Shown one piece after another: positions 56,565 to 64,000 of a DNA stretch of 64,000 bases. Source of the DNA: Flavobacteriaceae bacterium PS02293 (GTDB taxonomy: Bacteria > Bacteroidota > Bacteroidia > Flavobacteriales > Weeksellaceae). The notes below the pieces were generated by a model, which saw nothing but the letters and a program-made list of their open reading frames with translations, ran no database searches and was not told where the DNA came from. The position numbers and the translations under genes were made by a program. The stretch lies in the NCBI GenBank assembly GCA_029960045.1, contig JASCOV010000001.1, positions 682,001 through 746,000 of the forward strand, read 5' to 3'. Within the stretch, counting starts at the first letter, position 1; the number at the start of each line of letters is the position of its first letter.

Positions 56565-56658
56565 TACTTTGATATTTTAAGATAAAGATATTTAAATCTA
56601 GATGATCTAATAAATTAATTTGTAATATTTATTATTGATTTTCATACTAAATACTCAC

Positions 56659-56714
56659 TTTGTCATTCCGAAGGAATCTCAACAGCTTGGTTTAGATTCC
56701 TTCGGAATGACAAA
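56659..56714. repeat. Dispersed palindrome, two inverted 21-bp arms
   Basis: TTTGTCATTCCGAAGGAATCT (56659-56679) and its perfect reverse complement (56694-56714), 14-base loop. One arm recurs at 31541. A REP-like element in an otherwise empty 230-base gap. Confidence 0.75.
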
Positions 56715-56757
56715 AGCAATGTTTTATTATTAAGTTTAAATCATTAACATTATCCAA

Positions 56758-56787
56758 TAAAAAATCCCGCTCATAGAACGGGATTTT
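56758..56787 (-). terminator. Terminator of the T9SS protein gene
   Basis: AAAATCCCG / CGGGATTTT, 9-base loop, reading into T on the reverse strand. Confidence 0.75.
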
Positions 56788-56798
56788 AAAGTTGTTAA

Positions 56799-57716
56799 TT
56801 ACTGTTTAATAATTTTGGAACTGTACGTTTTACCTTCTGTGTTCTTCAGATTAATGATATAAATACCGGATTTTAACTGACTCAGGTTAATTTCCTCAGC
56901 ATTCCTAAAGTCAGAAACCTTTTGTCCAACTGTGTTGTAAACCTCAACATTAGAAACCTTTTCACCGTTTGGAAGATTCAGTTTCAGGATGTCTTTTACC
57001 GGATTTGGATAAAGCTCGATGTTGCCTTTAGTGACATCATTTACAGCCAATACTTCATCATTAATTTTCAGATTATCAATGTAAGCACTACCTCCGAAAT
57101 TGTCGTGAACGAAGTTGATTCCCTTAATGTCAGTTTGGGAGAAATTCGGCATTGTGTGGATCAATGCACCATCAATATAAAACTTAATATCGGTATCAGT
57201 AATGACGGATTTCAGTTTGTACCATCTGTTGGCTTCCCAAGTGAAGTTGGCATTTTCGTAATCATAATCTTCACTGTTTACCACTTCCAGATTCCCTGTG
57301 TAATTGAAAGAATAGATAGAAACGGGCATAAACTCATCTGTATCTACAACGCCAAAAGTCCCGAACTCAAAAGTAGAACCATCCAGTTCCGTAATGAAAA
57401 CATCAAATTCTATAGTGGTATTAGTGTAATCATACGCTCTGTCAAACAGTTTCGCAGCTCCAAAAATTGGAAACCAACCGAAATCCTCGTTGGCATCCAC
57501 ACTTATTTTAAGAGATTGTGTTCCGGCAGAAGCTTTTTCTGTAGAAATCACTTGGTTGCTGATAGGAACTTCGTCATTATTCAGAGTCACTTCCCAACCA
57601 TTTTGTCCGTGAACAGTTCCAAGGTTGTAAGCTTCTGAACTTTCAAAAGAAATGGTCTGCTGTGCGAAAGCAAATGACGAAATAAGAGATAGAATCAATA
57701 AGTATTTATTCTTCAT
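56799..57716 (-). CDS. T9SS-secreted jelly-roll protein
   Basis: 305 aa. Signal peptide LLILSLISSFAFAQ, then a concanavalin/LamG-like beta domain (residues about 20-215: FESSEAYNLGTVHGQNGWEV, TIEFDVFITELDGSTFEFGTF, IKFYIDGALIHTMPNF). The C-terminal 75 residues are a type A sorting domain (IELYPNPVKDILKLNLPNG, SGIYIINLKNTEGK, KIIKQ). Surface or secreted; ligand unknown. Confidence 0.85.
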   Translation of the reverse strand: MKNKYLLILSLISSFAFAQQTISFESSEAYNLGTVHGQNGWEVTLNNDEVPISNQVISTEKASAGTQSLKISVDANEDFGWFPIFGAAKLFDRAYDYTNTTIEFDVFITELDGSTFEFGTFGVVDTDEFMPVSIYSFNYTGNLEVVNSEDYDYENANFTWEANRWYKLKSVITDTDIKFYIDGALIHTMPNFSQTDIKGINFVHDNFGGSAYIDNLKINDEVLAVNDVTKGNIELYPNPVKDILKLNLPNGEKVSNVEVYNTVGQKVSDFRNAEEINLSQLKSGIYIINLKNTEGKTYSSKIIKQ

Positions 57717-57815
57717 AGGATAAAATTTTTGCCAATGATAAGTAAAATTAAATTGAAATCAAATCTTAGAAAATTTTATGATTTATAAGGTTTTGAAAAT
57801 GAGAAAGTTCAAAAC

Positions 57816-58550
57816 TTAATATAATTTCTGGTCTTTTTCGCAGAAGAAACTGGTTCTTCTACCTTTGCCTGTATCTTTTTGGATAATTTCCGAACCGCAT
57901 TTAGGACATTTCTTTTGATGATAAGCTTGCCAGTTTTTGCTAAGCGTATTGGTTCTTTTCCATTTCAGGAAATCAAAACTGTAATTCCTTGCTTCAGTCA
58001 TTAGATCATTTAATTGCTTAGTTGGAAGCTTCCCAACCTGACTTTCCGGATGAACACCAATTCTGAAAAGGACTTCGTTTTTAATGATATTCCCAACTCC
58101 CGAAAATATCTCCTGATCCATCAAGGCATCACAAACCATCATTTTAGGTTGAGATTTTAGTTTTTCTTTGGCTTTTTCAGGATTCCAGACATTACTCATC
58201 ACATCTGCTTCCCAATCAATAGTTTTAAGGAAATCATTATCAACCATCTTTACGGAACAAGTATAGAAAAGCATTTTACCTTTCTTAAAACTCAATCCAA
58301 GCTGAAGAGATTTATCAGGTTTGGTCTGCTCACCAACTTCATAATGACCAAACATCAATAAATGAATCCTGACACTCACTTTATCAAAAATAAGATAGGT
58401 TTGCTTCCCGTAAAGTCTGATCTCTTTAAGAACTTTACCTGTAAGTTCTTCTTTATTAATCTTGGCATTTCCGACAGCTGAAATTACTTTTTCTCCAATG
58501 TATTTCCGGAGATCTTCTTTCATCAAAACAATAGTTGGACCTTCTGGCAT
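57816..58550 (-). CDS. Nei/Fpg-type DNA glycosylase
   Basis: 244 aa. Begins MPEGPTIVLMKEDLRKY with catalytic Pro1 (after Met removal) and Glu2 of the base-excision family. Helix-two-turn-helix in DQEIFSGVGNIIKNEVLF. The C-terminal zinc finger reads CPKCGSEIIQKDTGKGRRTSFFCEKD: the fourth Cys is replaced by Asp, although the DNA-contacting Arg (GRRTSFF) is kept. Role: excision of oxidised pyrimidines or purines. The missing ligand could weaken zinc binding. Confidence 0.88.
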   Translation of the reverse strand: MPEGPTIVLMKEDLRKYIGEKVISAVGNAKINKEELTGKVLKEIRLYGKQTYLIFDKVSVRIHLLMFGHYEVGEQTKPDKSLQLGLSFKKGKMLFYTCSVKMVDNDFLKTIDWEADVMSNVWNPEKAKEKLKSQPKMMVCDALMDQEIFSGVGNIIKNEVLFRIGVHPESQVGKLPTKQLNDLMTEARNYSFDFLKWKRTNTLSKNWQAYHQKKCPKCGSEIIQKDTGKGRRTSFFCEKDQKLY

Positions 58551-58621
58551 AATGACTTTTTTGATAAAAACTCAAATATTATTCCGTTAAAAATAAAATA
58601 TCCCTTATTTTTGAATCCATT

Positions 58622-59980
58622 ATGGATCTGAACTCAATTTTCACCAACCAACGCACCGGAAATCACCAGCAGAATGTGGTTTCCAGAACAGATTTTCAAA
58701 GAGATTTTGACCGAATCATTTTCTCTTCAGCTTTCCGAAGGCTTCAAAATAAAACGCAGGTTTTCCCCTTGCCGGGAAGTGTTTTTGTACACAACAGATT
58801 GACACATTCTTTGGAAGTCGCTTCTGTAGGTCGTAGTTTGGGAAGTTTGGCAGGCGAATATATTTCAGAACATTATCAAAGTGATATCAATGATTTGTCT
58901 AAGGATTTCTATCAGCATCAATTGCATAATGTCATTGCGTCGGCTTGTCTCTGTCACGATATTGGAAATCCGGCTTTCGGACATTCGGGAGAAGATGCGA
59001 TTGCCAGTTATTTTGAGAAAAACGAAAGTCAGTTAAAATCAAAATTCAGTGAAAAAGAATGGGCGGATCTTTTAAACTTCGAAGGTAATGCTAATGCAAT
59101 CCGAGTTCTTACGCATCAGCAACAGGGCAAAGATCAAGGCGGATTACAATTGACACATACAACATTGGCAAGCATAGCAAAATATCCCTGTGAATCTATT
59201 GCAAAGAAAAAAGGTGTTATCAACCGTAAGAAATTTGGTTTCTTCCAAAATGAAAAACAGCAATTCCTTGACATCGCTAACTCCACAGGAATGACAACCG
59301 AAAGTGATGAACCTGTCATTTTCAAAAGGCATCCATTCGTTTGGTTGGTGGAAGCAGCAGATGACATTTGCTACAACATCATTGATATGGAGGATGCTCA
59401 CAAACTTGGGATTGTAAGCACGTCTGATTGTGAAAATCTCTTTCTTGATTTAATTAAATCTGTAAATCCTGACGATATCAAAAGAGTAGGAGACAAGCTG
59501 GATATTATTACCAACAAAAATGAAAGAATCTCTTACTTGAGAGCTAAAGTTATCAATTCTTTAATTAATAAAACAATTGAGCTTTATAAGAAGAATTTTG
59601 AAAAAGTGATCGACGGAACTTTAGACAAAGGCATTCTTGACCTCTTCAAAACAGAAAGTTCGTCGCTCACAGAAATCGAACGTTTTTCCATAGAAAAAAT
59701 CTACAATCACAAAGCCGTGATCGAGATCGAAAATGCAGGCTACAACGTCATGTACGAGCTTTTGAATCATTTTATTCCATCCATCATCAAAGATAAAGAT
59801 GAGAGAAAATCTTATGATAAAATGGCTTTAAAACTAATTCCTCAACAATTTATTTATGATAATCTTACAATTTATCAAAAAACTTTAGGTATATTGGACT
59901 TTGTTTCCGGAATGACTGATAATTTCGCAACGGATCTTTATAGGAAAATCAAAGGAATTGACATTGGTATGACTGTATAA
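58622..59980 (+). CDS. dgt: dGTP triphosphohydrolase (HD domain)
   Basis: 452 aa. Metal-binding HD motif: NRLTHSLEVASVGR (His), CLCHDIGNPAFGHSGEDA (His-Asp), and DDICYNIIDMEDAH (Asp). FQRDFDRIIFSSAFRRLQNKTQVFP is the family N-terminal block. Hydrolyses dNTPs, chiefly dGTP, to deoxynucleoside and triphosphate; relatives act in dNTP balance and phage restriction. Divergent from the Nei gene by 71 bases, forming a nucleotide/DNA-quality pair. Confidence 0.92.
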   Translation: MDLNSIFTNQRTGNHQQNVVSRTDFQRDFDRIIFSSAFRRLQNKTQVFPLPGSVFVHNRLTHSLEVASVGRSLGSLAGEYISEHYQSDINDLSKDFYQHQLHNVIASACLCHDIGNPAFGHSGEDAIASYFEKNESQLKSKFSEKEWADLLNFEGNANAIRVLTHQQQGKDQGGLQLTHTTLASIAKYPCESIAKKKGVINRKKFGFFQNEKQQFLDIANSTGMTTESDEPVIFKRHPFVWLVEAADDICYNIIDMEDAHKLGIVSTSDCENLFLDLIKSVNPDDIKRVGDKLDIITNKNERISYLRAKVINSLINKTIELYKKNFEKVIDGTLDKGILDLFKTESSSLTEIERFSIEKIYNHKAVIEIENAGYNVMYELLNHFIPSIIKDKDERKSYDKMALKLIPQQFIYDNLTIYQKTLGILDFVSGMTDNFATDLYRKIKGIDIGMTV

Positions 59981-60035
59981 AAAACTAAAATTAATATAAC
60001 CAAGAAAACATTTTTAAACTATATATTTTTAACCT

Positions 60036-60452
60036 ATGAAAAGAGAATTTTTCAAGAAAATCACTTTTGTGATGATGTGTCTAACTGTTTTAGCTGTATT
60101 TACAACGTCTTGTAGCAAAGATGATGATGATCCAGTAAAACATACTTTAAAATTTGAGGTAACGGGAACTTACACAGGAAATCTAAAAGCAACACTGACC
60201 TACGGAAGTGAAACAAGCGCAGATGGTGGAATAGAGGATATTGCAAAGTTACCTTGGTCCAAAGAAGTAGAAGTTACTGGTGCTTATGCAATGGGAATCG
60301 GCATTGGTACTTGGGACAAATCAGGAAAAAAGGGAGAGAAAGCAACCATCAAATTATATGTGGATGGTAAAGAAGTAAAATCTACGACAGTAACAACTGA
60401 TAATGATGGAGATATTACTTCCAGTATCATTCAGTATTCAGGAGGAAATTAA
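60036..60452 (+). CDS. MmpS-like lipoprotein
   Basis: 138 aa. Lipobox LAVFTTSC (Cys26), then an Asp-rich linker (SKDDDDP). The domain that follows has the beta pattern HTLKFEVTGTYTGNLKATLTYG, the LPW tripeptide in AKLPWSKEVEV, and ATIKLYVDGKEV. This is the layout of the MmpS/Ig-like family (V.Y...G..., LPW, I.VDG). Mycobacterial MmpS proteins partner with RND exporters; here no exporter is adjacent. Assignment by pattern only. Confidence 0.6.
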   Translation: MKREFFKKITFVMMCLTVLAVFTTSCSKDDDDPVKHTLKFEVTGTYTGNLKATLTYGSETSADGGIEDIAKLPWSKEVEVTGAYAMGIGIGTWDKSGKKGEKATIKLYVDGKEVKSTTVTTDNDGDITSSIIQYSGGN

Positions 60453-60466
60453 GATCATTAATAACG

Positions 60467-60500
60467 AAAAAAGAGGTTACAGATTTGTAACCTCTTTTTT
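60467..60500. terminator. Bidirectional terminator
   Basis: 14-bp stem AAAAAAGAGGTTAC / GTAACCTCTTTTTT, loop AGATTT. Serves the lipoprotein gene and, in reverse, lipB. Confidence 0.9.
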
Positions 60501-61209
60501 ATATCAATTCGCATCCGAAAACATCGGCGAAATGTTTTTTGATTTTCTGTTTTACTTCTTCATAATCGACTTCCTTTTCAAGTTCTCTTTTCATAGAAGT
60601 AACTTGCTTATCAGAAATCCCACAAGGAATAATATAATCAAAGTAGCGCATATCTGTATTCACATTCAGTGCAAAACCGTGAATTGTAATCCAACGTGAG
60701 GCTTTTACACCCAAAGCACAAATCTTCCTTGCGTAAGGTTTTCCTACATCAAACCAAACCCCTGTTTCTCCGGGAGATCTTTCGCCTATTAAGCCATATT
60801 CCGCAATAGTTCTGATGATGACTTCTTCCAGATCACGCATATAACGGTGGATGTCTGTATAGAAATTCTCAAGATCCAAAATAGGGTAGCCAACGACTTG
60901 TCCAAAACCATGATAAGTAATGTCGCCGCCACGGTTGACTTTGACGTAAGTTGCTTCTATTTCCTTCAGTTTATTTTCATTCGCAAGAAGATTGGATTCG
61001 TGACCGCTTTTGCCTAAAGTATAAACGTGTGGATGTTCTACAAAAAGTAAATGATTGTCTGTTTCTTTCAAAACTTCCGGATTTTCCCGATTATGGATTT
61101 TGATATCGAGATTCTGCTTGAGTAATTCTTCCTGATAGTCCCAAGTTGGCTGATAATCTTTGATGCCGAGATCCTGAAACTTTACTTTTTTGTTGATAAG
61201 AGAATTCAC
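60499..61209 (-). CDS. lipB: Octanoyltransferase
   Basis: 236 aa. Transfers octanoyl from acyl carrier protein to lipoyl domains. Family blocks: LLFVEHPHVYTLGKSGHE, VNRGGDITYHGFGQVVGYPI, GETGVWFD, KICALGVKASRWIT and IIPCGISDKQVTSM, with the acyl-accepting Cys in IIPCGI and the paired Lys in ALGVKA. Ends inside the terminator stem. Confidence 0.93.
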   Translation of the reverse strand: MNSLINKKVKFQDLGIKDYQPTWDYQEELLKQNLDIKIHNRENPEVLKETDNHLLFVEHPHVYTLGKSGHESNLLANENKLKEIEATYVKVNRGGDITYHGFGQVVGYPILDLENFYTDIHRYMRDLEEVIIRTIAEYGLIGERSPGETGVWFDVGKPYARKICALGVKASRWITIHGFALNVNTDMRYFDYIIPCGISDKQVTSMKRELEKEVDYEEVKQKIKKHFADVFGCELI

Positions 61210-61262
61210 TTTGAATGGAATTATTTATACAAATTTACTCATTATTTAATCAAATGACAAGG

Positions 61263-61287
61263 TAAAAAAAAACCACCCGAAGGTGGT
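61263..61287 (-). terminator. Terminator of the HmuY-like gene
   Basis: ACCACC, loop CGAA, GGTGGT, with nine T on the reverse strand. Confidence 0.85.
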
Positions 61288-61316
61288 CTCATAAAGAATA
61301 AAATCTGAAATATGAC

Positions 61317-62600
61317 TTATTTTACAATAAGCTTTTTTGTTTCTGTCTGACCTCCGTAAGTGATTTTTACAAGGTAAGTACCAGATGAAAGTCTGTTTAA
61401 GTCAACTTCCTGAGTTGAGAATCCTGATTGGTTAGCGATAGCAGTTTCATAAACTTTTTTACCGGAGAAATCAAAGATCTCTACAGTTCCGTTTTTAGAA
61501 GCTGCTTCTTTTACATCAAACAAGATGTTTACTTTTTTATCTTCTTTGGTTGGATTAGGATAGATTCCGAAAGTTCCTTTTTTACCAAAATCAGCTACAG
61601 CCAATAGATCTGTAATGTCTTTATATTTGAAATACATATTACCACTTGTTGCTCCACCGTTTGCCGTGAAAAACAATCTGTAATATTTACTTCCTTCCTT
61701 AATATAATAAACTACATCAGTATAAACTCCTGTTGTTGGTTTCCAAGAATGACCAATTGTAGTGATGTTTTTAGAATAAGCTGTTGTTGCAGGCGCTGTA
61801 AAAGTAGAAACAGCCTGAGTTTCCGGTTGTACTTTTGCAACAGTTATATTAGGACTTTGGATTGCTCCTGACAATTTATACATCATAATATTTGCATAGA
61901 ATGTATAATATCTTGTGAACATTAGATCCCAGTTGGCTTTTGCTGGTTCCATGTTTGGAACTTTTTCCCCCGTATCAAATGAGAAATAGTTAAAGAATGC
62001 ATCATCTGTTCCGTTTGCAATAGTTCTGGTTTGTGTTGCATCCCAAGAAGTACCATTCCATTTTGCATATTTGAAAGTATAGCCTCCATAATATTCGTTG
62101 ATGAAGAATTTGTAATAAGTAGTTCCATATTCTAATACGAAAACTACTTTACCTACTAATTTGTGAGTGACAATGTCGTAAGAACCCCATCCGTAGTTCA
62201 ATCCGCTTGCAGGAAGCAAAGTTGCAGAATCGAAAGATCCATCTTGAATTCTTTCTGTTTGATCCGGATTGTAGAGTGGGTCTCCCCAATTTGCTTTGTC
62301 AGCTGGTGTAACAGTGTCAAACGCTGCAGGATCCGCAGAAACCTGATAGGTCAAAACGCTTGTAGCATCATTTACTTTTACACCAAAATCCATAGAACTG
62401 TTTCTGTAAAATGCAATATCCCATCCTGTTGCAGGTTGTGTAACTATATTATTCGCGGAAAGGTCAAAGAATACTCTGTTTGCATACTGAGGTCCAGTTG
62501 TAAGATTTACTTGCGTATATCCGTTTTCATCAGTTTGTGATAATACTGTCTGATTCACAGCAAAAGCAAGTAAACTTGCCAAAAGTAGTTTTGTTTTCAT
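61317..62600 (-). CDS. HmuY-like T9SS-secreted protein
   Basis: 427 aa. Signal peptide LLLASLLAFAVNQTVLSQ. Two HmuY-like beta regions: PQYANRVFFDLSANNIV and TGWDIAFYRNSSMDFGVKVND open the first, ANWDLMFTRYYTFYANIMMY the second, the W-D-[IL]-x-F strands that hold heme in HmuY relatives. The C-terminal 85 residues are a type A sorting domain (FGIYPNPTKEDKKVNI, SSGTYLVKITYGG). Heme or other metalloporphyrin capture is plausible, but no TonB receptor is adjacent. Confidence 0.75.
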   Translation of the reverse strand: MKTKLLLASLLAFAVNQTVLSQTDENGYTQVNLTTGPQYANRVFFDLSANNIVTQPATGWDIAFYRNSSMDFGVKVNDATSVLTYQVSADPAAFDTVTPADKANWGDPLYNPDQTERIQDGSFDSATLLPASGLNYGWGSYDIVTHKLVGKVVFVLEYGTTYYKFFINEYYGGYTFKYAKWNGTSWDATQTRTIANGTDDAFFNYFSFDTGEKVPNMEPAKANWDLMFTRYYTFYANIMMYKLSGAIQSPNITVAKVQPETQAVSTFTAPATTAYSKNITTIGHSWKPTTGVYTDVVYYIKEGSKYYRLFFTANGGATSGNMYFKYKDITDLLAVADFGKKGTFGIYPNPTKEDKKVNILFDVKEAASKNGTVEIFDFSGKKVYETAIANQSGFSTQEVDLNRLSSGTYLVKITYGGQTETKKLIVK

Positions 62601-62723
62601 TTATTTGAGATTATTTGAATTCGTTATTTAGAATTATTCTACAAAACTAAGAAATTGTTTTTAATTATTCTAAATAAGATTTTAAAATATTTACTTGATA
62701 AAAATCATATAGAAGAAATGAAT

Positions 62724-62760
62724 TAAAAAAAATCCTCTCAAGATATTCTTAAGAGGATTG
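62724..62760 (-). terminator. Terminator of the repeat-containing T9SS gene
   Basis: AATCCTCT / AGAGGATT stem with AAG/CTT extension, reading into eight T on the reverse strand. Confidence 0.75.
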
Positions 62761-62782
62761 GATTTGTTTTTTTAATCTAAAT

Positions 62783-64000
62783 TTATTTTTTGATAAACTT
62801 AGATTTTACAATATTGCCACTTGTTGTTTCAATTACTGAGAAATAAACACCTGTAGACAATTTTGAAATGCTCACGCTGTTGTTTGCAACCAAAGTGCCT
62901 ATTGCAAGGCTTCCATTGCTACTATAAATTTTGATATTTTTAGCTGTTTCGTTGCCAATAAGCTTAAGTTCATTATTCGTAGCTACCAATTGGAAAATAT
63001 TTTTGTTTTTTATATCAGGCACAGAAAGAATTTCGATTTTCTTATAAACTACATTATCTACATGAAGAGCCGCATGATTTACACTCCCTACGAATCTGAA
63101 TGCAATATATTGTTTAGTAGAAGCTGGTACAGTGAATGTATATGTGTTGTCTGTTGTTGATGTTAATGTAATTGCCGCTCCCAAAGATGTGAAGCTAGCC
63201 ATATCTGCAGATGTAATTCCATCTACCAATCCTACTTCTATAGTTCCTTGCCCTGCAGAGCCAGTAGTCTGAGCCGCTGTAAAAGTAATTGTTTTCGTAC
63301 CATCTGGTGCTTCGATTTGGGGCGTAATAAGATAGTTCGGTACATTTGGAGAGAATAGTGTGTAGGCTTGTGCATAGTTCTGTCCACCGCTTCCATCAAT
63401 ATACAATAGCGGACCTGCGGATACTTTGTTCCAATCTTTTTGAGGTAATGCAGAAGTACCAGTCGTAAATGAGTTGAAATTTTCATTAATTTCTGAAAGA
63501 GGCGCTTTGTAATATTTAACATTATCAACATGAAGAGCAGTGTGACTTACGCTGCCTATGAATTTGAATGCAATATACTGTTTAGTAGAAGCTGGTACAG
63601 AGAATGAGTATGTGTTTTCTGTTGTTGAAGTCAGTGTAATTGCTGTTCCTAAAGATGTGAAGCTAGCCATATCAGCAGATGTAATACCATCTACCAAACC
63701 TACTTCAATAGTTCCTTGTCCAGCCGAACCAGCAGATTGAGCTGCTGTAAAAGTAATTGTTTTGGTGCCGTCTGGTGCTACAATTTGAGGTGTAATAAGA
63801 TAGTTGGCTACATTTGGGGAGAATAATGCGTACGCTTGAGCATAATTTTCTCCTCCTGTACCATCAATGTATAATAACGGACCTGCAGATACTTTATTCC
63901 AATCTTTTTGAGGTAATGCAGAAGTACCAGTTGTAAATGAGTTAAAGTTTTCATTGATTGTGGCTAACTGCGCTTTTGCATTGATTGCAAATAAGGTAAC
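62783..64000 (-). CDS. T9SS-secreted protein with two 156-residue repeats (partial, start outside window)
   Basis: Open on the reverse strand from the window edge to 62783 (406 codons). The first codons read VTLFAINAKAQ, the end of a signal peptide, so only a few codons are missing. Two tandem copies follow of a beta domain (INENFNSFTTGTSALPQKDW ... HVDNV), about 90 percent alike at protein level, with a DNA period of 468 bp. The domain looks like a jelly-roll/cleaved-adhesin type. The last 70 residues form a T9SS sorting domain (STGVYFSVIETTSGNIVKSK). Probable adhesin or carbohydrate-binding surface protein. Confidence 0.85.
   Translation of the reverse strand, partial: VTLFAINAKAQLATINENFNSFTTGTSALPQKDWNKVSAGPLLYIDGTGGENYAQAYALFSPNVANYLITPQIVAPDGTKTITFTAAQSAGSAGQGTIEVGLVDGITSADMASFTSLGTAITLTSTTENTYSFSVPASTKQYIAFKFIGSVSHTALHVDNVKYYKAPLSEINENFNSFTTGTSALPQKDWNKVSAGPLLYIDGSGGQNYAQAYTLFSPNVPNYLITPQIEAPDGTKTITFTAAQTTGSAGQGTIEVGLVDGITSADMASFTSLGAAITLTSTTDNTYTFTVPASTKQYIAFRFVGSVNHAALHVDNVVYKKIEILSVPDIKNKNIFQLVATNNELKLIGNETAKNIKIYSSNGSLAIGTLVANNSVSISKLSTGVYFSVIETTSGNIVKSKFIKK

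Overview
The window reads as chromosomal DNA of a flavobacterium, most likely Chryseobacterium or a close Weeksellaceae relative. The evidence is low GC, Bacteroidetes-type promoters (a TAnnTTTG -7 box, often with TTTG about 20 bases upstream), very few Shine-Dalgarno sequences, several type IX secretion (T9SS) proteins with C-terminal sorting domains, a short eukaryote/archaea-like prolyl-tRNA synthetase, and many Bacteroidetes-specific families (DUF4286, DUF937-OmpA, OMP_b-brl TonB-type barrels, GH92, HmuY-like). I saw no rRNA or tRNA gene and no CRISPR array. All gene calls come from reading the translations; no database search was run.

Layout. 1-2.2 kb: a second-type EF-G gene (leftward, cut by the window edge) behind a leader with a 26-codon ORF and a terminator hairpin, then structured non-coding DNA. 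2.5-8.0 kb: a sugar locus of LacI regulator, PfkB fructokinase, FucP-type symporter, LamB-like porin and ketose 3-epimerase, with a perfect LacI-type operator; it looks built to bring an epimer of fructose into glycolysis. 8.2-24 kb: a histone H1-like gene, a FadL-like barrel with a Gly/Trp/Tyr-rich lipoprotein, proS, DUF937-OmpA, mntH, a transaldolase, a TPR protein, gyrA, a DUF4286 gene, an AarF kinase and an MFS carrier. 24.4-26.6 kb: pnp.

26.6-31.5 kb is accessory DNA: dispersed repeats, a 21-bp (7-codon) minisatellite, a truncated gene and then two overlapping reverse transcriptase genes, both with YVDD. Paired reverse transcriptases are the hallmark of defence-associated reverse transcriptase type 3 (DRT3). 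Directly downstream on the same strand is a candidate small RNA with a CACACAC stretch, preceded by a promoter-like sequence and closed by a strong terminator. 31.6-34.5 kb: an outer-membrane receptor with a MarR regulator and a palindromic operator. 35.4-39.3 kb: rtcB, a HopJ-family gene, an unknown gene, a WYL regulator and two tiny membrane or lipoprotein genes.

39.3-51.8 kb is mixed core and cell-envelope content: rhodanese, queG, TIGR02117, an L,D-transpeptidase-like protein, a secreted T9SS protease, alaS, SixA, GH92, a GAF histidine kinase and DUF1080. 51.9-55.05 kb is a second accessory block: four small leftward genes of unknown function, each separated by a 120-145 bp imperfect-palindrome repeat whose edges pair across each gene (GTT... 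gene ...AAC). This is the architecture of integron cassettes, but the core sites are not canonical and no integrase is visible. 55.2-64 kb: an unknown gene, DUF2461, T9SS proteins (one with a 468-bp internal duplication, cut by the window edge), a Nei-like glycosylase, dgt, a MmpS-like lipoprotein and lipB.
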